DNA of 64,000 nucleotides, from NCBI RefSeq assembly GCF_019923745.1, contig NZ_JAANOG010000011.1:36198-100197 (forward strand). Direction: 5' to 3'. Made by a program: the position numbers and the translations under genes. The notes beneath the pieces are model-generated. The model was not told the DNA's origin. It ran no database searches and saw nothing but the letters and a program-made list of their open reading frames with translations. Source of the DNA: Aquirufa aurantiipilula (GTDB taxonomy: Bacteria; Bacteroidota; Bacteroidia; Cytophagales; Spirosomataceae). The first letter of the stretch is position 1; every line of letters begins with the position of its first letter. Shown in pieces: positions 53,194 to 62,484 of the stretch.

Positions 53194-54171
53194 CTATTTG
53201 TTTTCTTGAAGAGCAACTAATTGTTGCCACACCTCATCATATCCTAGTCCTTCTGCCTTTCCCTTAGGATTAAACAACACTTTCGTTTGTTTACTTTCTT
53301 GATAAAAACCAGAATAGGACATATATTTTTTAAAGTAAGTAAATTCTCCACAAATCACCAATCCTGGAACCTGAAATGCATTCGCCATGTGGGTTGGACC
53401 TGAATCCAAGCCAATAAAAAAAGAAGCTCCTTGAATAACTTTCATGGTTTCCATCAAATCACATTGACCAACCAAGGAGGTAAAATGTGGATGCTCTAAT
53501 TTTAAAGGATTCTTCATGCCAATTTCAACTACATGAATACCCCATCTTGAAATGGATTCTACAATTAAACGATGCCAATGCTCATCCTTCCAATCTCTCA
53601 ATCCAGCATTTGATTTACAATGTATCAGCCAATATGATTTAGGTAAATCAAATTTCAAAGTTTGCTTATCCACATACAAACGAGGCTGACCTTGAATAAT
53701 TCCCAGGTCGGCCAATTGAGATGAAATTTCCAGCAAATTAAAATGATGGTAATAATTATTCAATCGTATACCCAAATCATCTGCTTTCTTATTTTTTAAG
53801 GATATTTGAAAAACGGGATCTTTTCTAAAATCACTTAATTGTAAAAAATAAAAGTGCTTAAATGGATTCCAAAACAACAGAAATCGAGCCACTAATAGCG
53901 AATATTCATCCACCAATTCTGCGATTAATGGATGCTGAGAAAACACAGGAAAATAACGTCTTTCGGTAATCCAATAAATAGCTGTATTCCCAAACTTTTG
54001 ATGCAGAGCGCCTAAAATAGGCTCTGAAGCGACCATGTCACCCAAATCTCCATCCATAAGGATACCAATATGAACTTTAGCAGGTTGGGATAAGCGTTTA
54101 AAAAAAATACGGAAAGTGAGGCTTAAAAAATACGCCAATGAACCTATCGCATAGGTCATTCGATGAAACAT
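53194..54171 (-). CDS. Glycosyltransferase family 9 (heptosyltransferase-like) protein
   Basis: A 325-residue GT-B-fold protein of the ADP-heptose:LPS heptosyltransferase type. Recognisable parts are LMDGDLGDMVASEPILGALHQKFG in the N-terminal domain, and KSNAGLRDWKDEHWH plus FIGLDSGPTHMANAF in the nucleotide-sugar site. It probably adds a sugar to a lipopolysaccharide or other envelope glycan; acceptor unknown. Upstream of the GntP gene by 3 bases; divergent from the large membrane protein at 54344. Confidence 0.82.
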   Translation of the reverse strand: MFHRMTYAIGSLAYFLSLTFRIFFKRLSQPAKVHIGILMDGDLGDMVASEPILGALHQKFGNTAIYWITERRYFPVFSQHPLIAELVDEYSLLVARFLLFWNPFKHFYFLQLSDFRKDPVFQISLKNKKADDLGIRLNNYYHHFNLLEISSQLADLGIIQGQPRLYVDKQTLKFDLPKSYWLIHCKSNAGLRDWKDEHWHRLIVESISRWGIHVVEIGMKNPLKLEHPHFTSLVGQCDLMETMKVIQGASFFIGLDSGPTHMANAFQVPGLVICGEFTYFKKYMSYSGFYQESKQTKVLFNPKGKAEGLGYDEVWQQLVALQENK

Positions 54172-54319
54172 GATTTATAAAATTTAAATAGGTTTAAGAG
54201 AACTAGAAATTTCTTCTAGAACTTGATAGGTATTCAAAATTAAAACTAAAAAATTAGAACCTTGCATACATATTAAAATAAGAGACAAATTCCTTCAAGC
54301 CAATTCCTTAAAATTTCCC

Positions 54320-54327
54320 TAAATTTG
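54320..54327 (+). promoter_or_regulatory. Possible -7 promoter box for the GT-C-like gene
   Basis: TAAATTTG matches TAnnTTTG and ends 16 bases before the start codon; no matching -33 element was found at the right distance, so this is weak. Confidence 0.25.
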
Positions 54328-54343
54328 AAAATTAATTAATTTT

Positions 54344-56050
54344 ATGCCCAAAGCTATTTCTTATATTTCAGCCATCGTCATTTTAGCTTTGATTGGAATA
54401 TTTGTGTGCTATATACATTATTTCAGCTTTGATTTCCCCTATCAAGACGATGTTACTCTTTTAGAGTTTATTAACATCACACAAAATACTCCTTGGAACT
54501 GGTCGATTTTTTTTGAATCCTTGTTTCGTGTGGATAACGACCATTCCATTGTAATACCACGACTAATCACCTGGATAGACTACTTAATTTTTGGACAAGT
54601 TAATTTCCAACATTTAATCTTAGTAACATTAGTAGAATTGATTCTCATACTCTACTTACTCTTTCGTTTGTTTAAAAGACAAGGAATTCATCTAGTATAC
54701 TTTATCCCGGTTGCTTTCATTTGGTTACAACCACAATACCATGAAGTATCCAACTGGGCAATAACCGGCCTACAACATGGCCATGTGACCCTATTTTTAT
54801 TGGCGAGTCTACTTTTGATAACTGAAAACAAAGCCTATGCCCTGACTTGGGCTATCTTATTGGCATTTTTGGCAGGCTTCACTTTTGGTAATGGTTTCAT
54901 TGTATTTATTGCGCTTGCCTACGTTTATCTATTACAAAAAAATTGGAAAAACGCATTGATTGTGGGTAGCTGCCTAATCTTTTTCTTTGCTTGTTATTTA
55001 CAGATATACCAAATGGGACAAGCCGCCAAATTCCATTGGAATATCAACCACATCATACTTTCCTTCCTTGGCTTTATTGGGGCAAGTGCTATGGAATTCC
55101 CAAAGATTGGATTACTACTCTCCTGGATTTTCGGATTTATAGTTCTATGCATATTTACCTTTTATAGCATTGATCATGGGAGGTATAATTTGAAAAATAA
55201 AGATCAAGGGACATATTTAGGTATTTTAAGTTTTATCCTATTTTCATCTGGATTGATTGCCCTGGTTAGATCAGCCGAGAATTATACCATTTATAGTCGC
55301 TTTCAATTGTATGCAGCCTTATCCATTATCATAGTATACCTGCATCTGTTGTTACATATCAATAAACGATATCATCCTTATTTACTCATTGGAACATTGC
55401 TCTATGCAATTCCATTCTATTGTCTTTCATTTTTTAACCATAGTAATTCGCAGCAATACCAAAAAATGAGTTTTTTGGCTGATCGAATCAATTGGAAAAA
55501 CAATCAAAGTATATTATCTGTGAGTTCAGGTTTTTTATGGAATGCCAAACCTATAATACGTGAGGCTGAAAAAAAACACGTTTACTCCATGAGTTACCCA
55601 TGGAATAATCCATTCCAAGATCAGGTGAGTATACCATTGACAAAAGAATCCTTCAAATTTCAAGCCAAAGAATTCAAACAAGTCATGCAACAAAAACATG
55701 CCACATGGATTAATCATTATTATTGGCTAGAATTCCAACATTTCCCATTTAATACAGCATTCGATAAACAGTGGTTTATCCTACTTAAATCAACCAATTT
55801 AGCCACGACTAATAAGTATATCCTTCCTATTCAATTTGCATTAAATGGTAAAAAGAATTTCCTAAGCATGGAAAACTATCGAGCTAACTATGGCTCTATT
55901 AAAATCAACCATGAGTCCCTAAAAGCTGGCAATTACAAGATGTTTCTGTTGAATCTAGTTACAGAAGGTGATCCGTCCAGAAACAAATTATATGCACTCA
56001 ATCAAGTCCTTCAAGTAGACACCAGTTTGCATAGATTGATATTAAAATAA
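54344..56050 (+). CDS. Large polytopic membrane protein, GT-C glycosyltransferase-like
   Basis: A 568-residue protein with about 10-11 helices in the first 370 residues and a soluble C-terminal region. The DFPYQDDVTLLEF segment after helix 1 resembles the acidic (Asp-Asp) motif of GT-C lipid-linked sugar transferases, and the HDHS-like DNDHSIVIPRL follows. No family is named with confidence. The neighbouring GT9 gene suggests envelope glycan assembly. It ends in a perfect hairpin at 56075-56103. Confidence 0.55.
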   Translation: MPKAISYISAIVILALIGIFVCYIHYFSFDFPYQDDVTLLEFINITQNTPWNWSIFFESLFRVDNDHSIVIPRLITWIDYLIFGQVNFQHLILVTLVELILILYLLFRLFKRQGIHLVYFIPVAFIWLQPQYHEVSNWAITGLQHGHVTLFLLASLLLITENKAYALTWAILLAFLAGFTFGNGFIVFIALAYVYLLQKNWKNALIVGSCLIFFFACYLQIYQMGQAAKFHWNINHIILSFLGFIGASAMEFPKIGLLLSWIFGFIVLCIFTFYSIDHGRYNLKNKDQGTYLGILSFILFSSGLIALVRSAENYTIYSRFQLYAALSIIIVYLHLLLHINKRYHPYLLIGTLLYAIPFYCLSFFNHSNSQQYQKMSFLADRINWKNNQSILSVSSGFLWNAKPIIREAEKKHVYSMSYPWNNPFQDQVSIPLTKESFKFQAKEFKQVMQQKHATWINHYYWLEFQHFPFNTAFDKQWFILLKSTNLATTNKYILPIQFALNGKKNFLSMENYRANYGSIKINHESLKAGNYKMFLLNLVTEGDPSRNKLYALNQVLQVDTSLHRLILK

Positions 56051-56070
56051 TACGGAAGTTATAAGGCACA

Positions 56071-56205
56071 AAAAAAATCCAAGATTCATTGAATCTTGGA
56101 TTTACATTACTCCGTGTTCTAAATTATATCAATTTTTGGGGTTATAAGAAAACTCTTTCAGAGACCACACTTACCGTCTTAAGAATATTTTCATTTTTAT
56201 AACAC
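56071..56205 (-). ncRNA. Candidate small RNA with own promoter and terminator
   Basis: About 130 nt, transcribed on the minus strand from a consensus promoter (56208-56238) and ended by a 13-base perfect hairpin and T-tract (56103-56071). No ORF is present. Two exclusive foldings are visible: GTGTTATAAA at the 5' end can pair with TTTAGAACAC (56123-56114, 9 of 10), or its inner GTTATAA can pair with TTATAAC (56147-56141). An 11-base arm at 56134-56144 also has a perfect complement upstream of the promoter at 56270-56280. It matches no RNA family I recognise; 6S-like RNA is possible from the long irregular hairpin but not supported by sequence. Confidence 0.5.
56075..56103. terminator. Bidirectional terminator hairpin
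   Basis: Perfect 13-base stem (AAATCCAAGATTC and its complement) with a 3-base loop. The minus strand has a seven-T tract behind it, making it the terminator of the candidate small RNA; the + strand copy also ends the GT-C-like gene 25 bases after its stop. Confidence 0.85.
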
Positions 56206-56207
56206 TT

Positions 56208-56238
56208 CAAAGGTACGCGATTTATTTGCAATCACAAA
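56208..56238 (-). promoter_or_regulatory. Consensus Bacteroidota promoter for the candidate small RNA
   Basis: On the minus strand TTTG (56238-56235), a 19-base spacer, then TACCTTTG (56215-56208): an exact match to the -33/-7 consensus and preferred spacing. It lies downstream of the AraC-type gene and points away from it, with no ORF to drive. Confidence 0.7.
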
Positions 56239-56352
56239 CAGTTCAATTGGAGTACTTGTAAAGAAAAATTAACCCCAAAATAATCTTTACGAATTTAAAA
56301 AAGAGAACAATTTATTCGTTAAAATTTTTATTGAAATTTAAACAAGAGAACA

Positions 56353-57537
56353 TTAGTTCATGTACCTAGCGAAGTACTGACCCGGCGACTCCCCCTTGAG
56401 TTTCTTTACTGCGGCATTAAAACTCTGCCTAGTACCAAAGCCCGATTCTGTGGCTATAACCTCGATTTTGTAAGATTTCCAACGAGGATTATCTCGACAT
56501 TGCTCCTCGGCATATTGAATTCTCCATGAATTTACATAGTCTGTAAAGGAAAAGTCAAGCTCTTCTTGTAAGGCTATACGTATCAATCTTGGTTTAATTT
56601 TTAAACTTTGAGCAACAAGATTTAAAGAAATATTTGATTTTAAAAAAATAAATTCAGATTCAAAATAGCGATCTAATTTTTCCAAAATTGACTTATTCTT
56701 TACATTGATTCTAGATTTATCAGAATCAAAAACAACTAAATCGTCATTTTTCACTTGAATTTCTCGGTGTGAATGCTGAAAAACTAAGCCTTTCAAATAC
56801 GGTCCATCCAATAACCGTGGGTTTAAGAATAAGAATAAAGCCATGATAGCAAATTCCCCTGCATAGAGAAAATCACGAGCCATGGTCTGTACTTGATCTT
56901 TGTAAATGATATTAAAGGCAATGTGACAAGCCAAAACGAAGATTTTTAGCAGTAAGTCGCCAGTCAACCAAAAAACAATCAAGCGATTCTTCAATAAAAA
57001 TGATTTGGAAACGGATTGATAATATCTAAACAATTCAAATGCAGTCCATACCATATAAGAGATATAGGATATCCCCTTAAGATAAAGATGTATTTTCATC
57101 GGTATTAATCCATACTGGGAGAAACTAGTGTTAAATGTACCTTCCTGAATTACTTCATTGATTTCTGCAATTTTGGCCGATTCTGAACTAAAATATAAGG
57201 GTATAAACTCGAGAAAATGAATGGCAAAAGGGAGAAAGTGTAAGAAATAGATTTTCTTAAATTTCCGTTCAGGATACAATAAAAAATGCTGAAAAAGATA
57301 TGATAAAGGCCCTATTAAATAAAACAATGGAGAAATAACCCGAAAATAATGGGGATGTTCCAATATGATCGGTAACTGTATATAATAGCTACAATAGAGC
57401 TGAATGCCTAGTTGCAAAAATTGAAGTCCAAGCAACCTTGTCGCCAATAAACCTCGCTTCAGCATTAAGCTAGCACCGAAAGCAAAAAATAAGAATCCTA
57501 AAAAATAGAGATAATAGTTTATGGTAATTTTTTCCAT
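56353..57537 (-). CDS. AraC-type transcriptional regulator with N-terminal membrane domain
   Basis: A 394-residue protein: about seven hydrophobic helices over residues 1-240, then a linker, and a C-terminal AraC/XylS double helix-turn-helix (SLNLVAQSLKIKPRLI and IEVIATESGFGTRQSFNAAVKKLKG, the second being split here as VIATESGFGTRQSFN). Membrane-anchored AraC regulators of this type are common in Bacteroidota and probably sense a signal in or across the membrane. It lies downstream of the PVC-type cytochrome gene cluster on the same strand, and is the best candidate for its regulator. Confidence 0.85.
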   Translation of the reverse strand: MEKITINYYLYFLGFLFFAFGASLMLKRGLLATRLLGLQFLQLGIQLYCSYYIQLPIILEHPHYFRVISPLFYLIGPLSYLFQHFLLYPERKFKKIYFLHFLPFAIHFLEFIPLYFSSESAKIAEINEVIQEGTFNTSFSQYGLIPMKIHLYLKGISYISYMVWTAFELFRYYQSVSKSFLLKNRLIVFWLTGDLLLKIFVLACHIAFNIIYKDQVQTMARDFLYAGEFAIMALFLFLNPRLLDGPYLKGLVFQHSHREIQVKNDDLVVFDSDKSRINVKNKSILEKLDRYFESEFIFLKSNISLNLVAQSLKIKPRLIRIALQEELDFSFTDYVNSWRIQYAEEQCRDNPRWKSYKIEVIATESGFGTRQSFNAAVKKLKGESPGQYFARYMN

Positions 57538-57547
57538 AAATGAGGTA

Positions 57548-57576
57548 AGACCTTGGAATAGGGATTTCTAAGGTCT
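57548..57576. other. Inverted repeat upstream of the AraC-type gene
   Basis: Arms AGACCTT (57548-57554) and AAGGTCT (57570-57576), 15 bases apart, 10 bases upstream of the start codon: a possible autoregulatory operator. Confidence 0.3.
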
Positions 57577-57640
57577 ATTATTGAGAGTAGAGTTATAAGT
57601 ATTAAAGTAAAATTCGATAAAATTTTACTAAGTTAAAAAT

Positions 57641-57673
57641 CACAAAGCAGGCTTATGGAGAGCCTGCCTTGTG
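57641..57673 (-). terminator. Intrinsic terminator after the PVC-type cytochrome gene
   Basis: Stem CACAAnGCAGGCT with its complement (one bulged mismatch) and a 7-base loop; the minus strand continues with a T-rich tract. It separates the cytochrome gene from the AraC-type gene. Confidence 0.75.
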
Positions 57674-57685
57674 ATTATAAAAATA

Positions 57686-60600
57686 TTAGTCTTCCATAGG
57701 GTGTTCAGAAAGAAGCTGATCTACTTGATAAAAATCTTTTTTACCTAGTATATTGGCTCTAACTTCTTTTACCTTTTGTGGCGTAACTACGGAACCTTTA
57801 TTTCCAAAGGCATTACGAATATAGGTTAAGACATCCGCCACTTCTTTATCATTCATTAGTCCACCAAAAGGGGTCATTGGCACTTGTCCTGAATACTTAA
57901 CTCCATTCACAGTCATAGGACCCATTAAACCTTTCAAAACCAATTTGATCAGTCTATCTTGGTTACCAGTTACCCATTTTGAACCCGATAAAGGAGGAAA
58001 TCCTGAGGCAGTAAGTCCTTTACCATCTAATTGATGGCATGTACCACAATAGCCCTCTTTTCCAAACAAGGCTCCACCCGCAGTATATGAGGCTAAATCT
58101 TCTCCTTTTAAATTCGTGGCACCATATACCTCTTTTTTACGCTCTACACCTTTGCCACTTAGATGAGCCAATGCCGTCTCATAGGTATGTACCATCCAAT
58201 CATCCAATGGCTTGGATTTGGCAATAGCTAAAATAGGTAAACCTTTTGCTGGTCCAATCCAAGAAGCCGCTACGATAGCTTCTAATCGTACTCGTCCATG
58301 CTTATCTTGAGCAGCTTGGCTCAATAATGCCGCTTGATTGGGTAATTGGTGACCATTATAACGAACCGCTCTTACCGCCGCTGCACGAACATGGTAATCC
58401 TTTGCTTTTAATAATTGGTTCAATAATACTTGATCTACTTTATTCATTCCCCAAGTAACCCATAGGGCCTCCAAGGCATTATGCTCATAATTAGCATCAT
58501 TTTTATCTAATTTGGCAACCCATGCTTTGGTTTTTGAAATCACTTCAGCTACATTTCTACCTCTCAATTCTCGACGTGTTCTGTATCTTGTACGATACTC
58601 TGGTAATTTTAAATTCTCCAATAATTCATCGATAGAAGCTCCATAAACCTTGGCTGGTTTTACCAATGGACGCGACGGATAGGTAATCCGATAAATACGA
58701 CCATGGGTATGATCTCTCAATGGATCACGAGCATTGTGCTGCATGTGACCAATTAAAATATTATGCCAATCGATGAAATACAAGGATCCATCTGGGGCAA
58801 ATTCCATATCCACAGGACGGAAATTACGATCCTCACTTTTAACCAAATCAACACGATGTTTCGACTTATAGCCTGTCCCATCATCCCAGATTTGATGTTG
58901 TTTCATACCTAAAAATCCAATTGTATTGTTAATCAACATATCTCCTTGAACTTCATCTGGAAAATGCCTACTGGAAATGAACTCCAAACCAGAAGTCGGT
59001 CTAACACGATGCGCCTCCTCTATTAAATTATAGGATTTATGATTGGCTTCACCATATCTGCTCAAGACACTGCCTGGCATCATCCAACGAACATCGGGAC
59101 CCGAAGTTTCTGCAAAGAAATTCTGTCCCCAACGATCAAAAGCTATTCCCCAAGGATTAGGAATAGATAATTGAGCCACTCGTTCAAGATGTCGGCGAGT
59201 AGGATTAAAACGATAAAAACCGCCATTGGTTCCACGAACAGTTCCATAAGGAGTTTCTACATTGGAATGTAAGAATACCCCCTCACCCATGTAAATAGCG
59301 CCTGATTCATCTGAAACAAAAGCATGAATTTCATGGTGTGAGTCATGGTCGTCAAATCCACTATAAATGATCTCTTTGCTGTCTGCCTTATCATCTCCAT
59401 TGGTATCTTTCAATAGTACCAAATTAGTTCCTTGGCTTACAAAAACACCTTCTTGTGTAATTTCAAAACCCACAGGCAATTGTAAATGATCTGCAAAAAC
59501 GATTTCGCGATCAGCCTTGCCATCTCCATTGGTATCTTCATAAATCAAAAGCTTATCATTTGGCTTGGGATCCCCTGGCTTATAATGAGGGTATGTTGGC
59601 ATTGCTGCCACCCAAAGTCGGCCTTTATTATCAAAAGTCATTTGAGAAGGCTTGGCTAAATTTGGAAACTGTTCTTCAGAAGCGAACAATTCCAATTTAT
59701 AGCCAGCTGGAACCTGAATTGATTTTAGCGCCTCGTCGCCATATAAATAGCGAAGACTTCCATTTTTTTCAGGGTTGTAATTGGTTGTTACTGCGGGCAA
59801 AGATCGGGTCTTTTTGTCTTCCGCTTCAACATCCAATACTTTACCTTCACGAGCGGCCAGCCAAATAGCATTCTGCCGAACTTGCGTCATTTGGCGAATC
59901 TTTTCAATTTCTGCTGGGTAATTATCTGGGCCAAAAGGATTATAACGTCGGCCATAAACGTGAACTCCATTAGGAATTTTAAAATCATTATGCCACATCC
60001 AGTTTTTCTCATCAACTGCTGCCTGAACCAAGGCTCTACGAGATTCGATTTCGCTTGATTTTTTTCCAAATAATTGATCTGCTAAATATAAAGACAAACG
60101 CTGGTAGCCAGCATCATTCAATTGAAGCCCGTCGATAGTTAATGGTGCTTGACTTTCCGCATACCATTTTTGTGAAATGGCAAAAACATCAATGAACAAT
60201 ACATTGTTTTGATCGGCTACTTCTTTCATAGCCTGAGTATACAAAGCTAAACGCTCGTTTTCCTTTTTGCCATTAGGTAAATCGCGTAATGAACTTATGT
60301 CTTCAAAAGCAATGGGTGAAACCAAGGCTAATTGAGGGGCCTTCAACCCATTGTATTTTTGCTGCTGCGTATGTTTGATAAAGGCCGTCAATTCTGCTTT
60401 GTAATTTTCCACTCGGGCTTGACCTTCTGTGGATTCAGGATAGCCAAAAAAAGCTACGACAATATCTGTTTTTAAACGACTTAACCACACATCATGCTTT
60501 TCCAGATGACCTTCACTACCTGAATTCTTTGCAAATTCCAATTGAAATTTTTCTGCTCCAGGAAAAGCCCAAGGGTCATTACGGGAAGAATGTGGTCTAA

Positions 60601-60844
60601 ATCCGGGAGTATCTCCTCCATCACAAAGATTTCTGACACTCAGTAAACTATCGGGATATCTCAAATGTAATTCTGTTTCAAAATGATCGAAATTGATCAT
60701 TCTTGAACCTAGGTTATTACCAATCAACGAAATACTGGTGTTTTTTTTGATTTGTAAATAGGGAGAAGAGGAAGGCTGAAAAGAGCTAAATGCAATGATA
60801 GCTAAAACAATACCGACTATCCCGAATTTTATTTTAAAGGACAT
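57686..60844 (-). CDS. PVC-type heme-binding protein: SGNH-like domain, beta-propeller, HEAT repeats, cytochrome c
   Basis: A 1052-residue exported or membrane-anchored protein (hydrophobic residues 5-25). Domains: an SGNH-hydrolase-like domain (35-260) whose block I reads IGNNLGSRM and block V DGLQLND, so the catalytic Ser and His are missing; a PVC-type beta-propeller (about 365-730, starting GYKLELFASEEQFPNLAKP); HEAT-like repeats (760-900); and a C-terminal c-type cytochrome with CGTCH at 933-937 and a probable axial Met990 in MTPFGG. Such proteins are thought to oxidise carbohydrates in the periplasm and pass electrons to the respiratory chain. Its neighbour is a Tat-exported oxidoreductase. 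Confidence 0.88.
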   Translation of the reverse strand: MSFKIKFGIVGIVLAIIAFSSFQPSSSPYLQIKKNTSISLIGNNLGSRMINFDHFETELHLRYPDSLLSVRNLCDGGDTPGFRPHSSRNDPWAFPGAEKFQLEFAKNSGSEGHLEKHDVWLSRLKTDIVVAFFGYPESTEGQARVENYKAELTAFIKHTQQQKYNGLKAPQLALVSPIAFEDISSLRDLPNGKKENERLALYTQAMKEVADQNNVLFIDVFAISQKWYAESQAPLTIDGLQLNDAGYQRLSLYLADQLFGKKSSEIESRRALVQAAVDEKNWMWHNDFKIPNGVHVYGRRYNPFGPDNYPAEIEKIRQMTQVRQNAIWLAAREGKVLDVEAEDKKTRSLPAVTTNYNPEKNGSLRYLYGDEALKSIQVPAGYKLELFASEEQFPNLAKPSQMTFDNKGRLWVAAMPTYPHYKPGDPKPNDKLLIYEDTNGDGKADREIVFADHLQLPVGFEITQEGVFVSQGTNLVLLKDTNGDDKADSKEIIYSGFDDHDSHHEIHAFVSDESGAIYMGEGVFLHSNVETPYGTVRGTNGGFYRFNPTRRHLERVAQLSIPNPWGIAFDRWGQNFFAETSGPDVRWMMPGSVLSRYGEANHKSYNLIEEAHRVRPTSGLEFISSRHFPDEVQGDMLINNTIGFLGMKQHQIWDDGTGYKSKHRVDLVKSEDRNFRPVDMEFAPDGSLYFIDWHNILIGHMQHNARDPLRDHTHGRIYRITYPSRPLVKPAKVYGASIDELLENLKLPEYRTRYRTRRELRGRNVAEVISKTKAWVAKLDKNDANYEHNALEALWVTWGMNKVDQVLLNQLLKAKDYHVRAAAVRAVRYNGHQLPNQAALLSQAAQDKHGRVRLEAIVAASWIGPAKGLPILAIAKSKPLDDWMVHTYETALAHLSGKGVERKKEVYGATNLKGEDLASYTAGGALFGKEGYCGTCHQLDGKGLTASGFPPLSGSKWVTGNQDRLIKLVLKGLMGPMTVNGVKYSGQVPMTPFGGLMNDKEVADVLTYIRNAFGNKGSVVTPQKVKEVRANILGKKDFYQVDQLLSEHPMED

Positions 60845-60902
60845 GATCTAAATATTTTTGTTCTATGTAGAGTTGGGGGATGCTAAAGTAATATGAATGG
60901 GT

Positions 60903-60937
60903 AAAAAAAAGATGGACCCTGAGGCAGGATCCATCTT
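60903..60937 (-). terminator. Intrinsic terminator after the second Tat-exported oxidoreductase
   Basis: Stem AAGATGGA-CCTG with CAGG-TCCATCTT around a 3-base loop; eight T follow on the minus strand. Confidence 0.85.
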
Positions 60938-60945
60938 GTTAGGTT

Positions 60946-62397
60946 TTAGTTTCCTAATGTCCAGCCTTCGCGGTAAGTTCTCTTGACAAAGGCATTGGCT
61001 GCGTCGTAATTTGTTACGCGCATGTTTTGGTTATCCCAAAGCAACTTCGTGTTTGAACCTGGATAATGCATGCCATTTCCTGTTTTTCTTGGTACAGGAA
61101 TATCTGCCACACGAATAGCTAAATTCGCCATTAAAATAGCTTCAGTCAAAGGACCAGCCATTTCGAATGGTGAACTCAATTGCTTCTTACCATATCCTGC
61201 GATACAGCCTTCTACCCACTGGGCATAGTGACCATCTGCACTACCTGGTACACGCTCTAATTTACGTGGCACTTTAACTTCTTCATTTCTAGATAAAGGC
61301 AATAATCGAGGATTTGCCGCATATTCGCTGGCCATCATTTTACCTTTAGTTCCAATAAACAAGATACCTGAGTTACCATCTCCAAACATTTCATCTGGTC
61401 CTAATTCTTCTGGTCTTTCTGGCTTGATACCACCATCCATCCAGTGCATGGTGATAGGACCTTGAGTACGATCTGTTTTAGGGAAAGTTAAGGTAGCATG
61501 ACTTGATGGAGGGCAACTATCTGGGAAGAATCCACGCTTACCAAAAGCGGTAAATACACTACTCACAGAAGCTTGTACATCTGAAGCATATTTCAAATTC
61601 AAAACACGGAATGGAGCTTCCATTAAATGGCAACCCAAATCCCCTAATGCACCTGTACCGTAATCCCACCAGCCTCTCCAGCTTCCTGGGATTAAGTTAT
61701 CTACATAATCTTTGTATGGAGCCGTTCCTAACCATAAGTCCCAATCCAATCCTTGTGGAACAGCAGGCTTATTGCTTGGCCATGGGATACCTTGTGGCCA
61801 AATAGGACGGTTTGTCCAGATTTGTACTGTATGCACATCACCAATGATACCGGCATCAAACCATTCTACTAACTGACGAACACCGTCACCTGAAGAACCT
61901 TGATTTCCCATTTGGGTAACTACTTTGTATTTTTTAGCAGCCTGAGTTAAGGCTCTAGCTTCGTAAATATCATGCGTCATTGGTTTTTGCACATACACGT
62001 GTTTACCTAATTGCATGGCGGCCATAGCCTGAATTGCGTGGTTATGATCTGGGGTAGAAACGGAAACAGCATCAAAGCTTTTTGATTCCTTCTCCAACAT
62101 CACACGCCAATCTTTGTAATATTTAGCTTTTGGATATGCTTCTACTGAGTCTTTTGCCTGACGATCATCCACATCACATAGAAATCCGATATCTGCTTTA
62201 CCACTTTGCGCAAAATAACGTAAATCTGATTTTCCTTTTCCTCCTACTCCAATACCGGCAACTACAATTTTATCACTGGGTGCTGTGAAGCCTTTTCCAC
62301 CTAAAACGTGGCGGGGAACAATCATAAAACCAGCAGAGGCTAAACTGGCAGACTTAATAAACTCCCTTCTGGAAGCATCGGATTTTTTTAGTTTCAT
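60946..62397 (-). CDS. Tat-exported Gfo/Idh/MocA family oxidoreductase
   Basis: A 483-residue protein with a twin-Arg signal (SRREFIKSASLASAGFMI), a Rossmann loop KIVVAGIGVGGKG, and KHVYVQKPMTHDIYEA with the catalytic Lys. The C-terminal domain includes WWDYGTGALGDLGCHLME, typical of the long exported subgroup. I chose ATG 62397 so that the signal begins at the N-terminus. It lies between a glycosidase-like gene upstream and the PVC-type cytochrome gene downstream on the same strand, which suggests they act on one carbohydrate. It has its own promoter-like sequence and terminator. Confidence 0.88.
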   Translation of the reverse strand: MKLKKSDASRREFIKSASLASAGFMIVPRHVLGGKGFTAPSDKIVVAGIGVGGKGKSDLRYFAQSGKADIGFLCDVDDRQAKDSVEAYPKAKYYKDWRVMLEKESKSFDAVSVSTPDHNHAIQAMAAMQLGKHVYVQKPMTHDIYEARALTQAAKKYKVVTQMGNQGSSGDGVRQLVEWFDAGIIGDVHTVQIWTNRPIWPQGIPWPSNKPAVPQGLDWDLWLGTAPYKDYVDNLIPGSWRGWWDYGTGALGDLGCHLMEAPFRVLNLKYASDVQASVSSVFTAFGKRGFFPDSCPPSSHATLTFPKTDRTQGPITMHWMDGGIKPERPEELGPDEMFGDGNSGILFIGTKGKMMASEYAANPRLLPLSRNEEVKVPRKLERVPGSADGHYAQWVEGCIAGYGKKQLSSPFEMAGPLTEAILMANLAIRVADIPVPRKTGNGMHYPGSNTKLLWDNQNMRVTNYDAANAFVKRTYREGWTLGN

Positions 62398-62453
62398 AGG
62401 TCTAATTTTAAAGGTCATTCGAATTGATAAATCCTGTATAGCAATTCAATCTT

Positions 62454-62484
62454 CAAAGCTATAACAATTTTGCATTTGAACAAT
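62454..62484 (-). promoter_or_regulatory. Predicted promoter of the second Tat-exported oxidoreductase
   Basis: ATTG (62484-62481), 19 bases, TAGCTTTG (62461-62454) on the minus strand, about 57 bases before the ATG; the -33 box sits directly after the stop of the upstream glycosidase-like gene. Confidence 0.55.
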
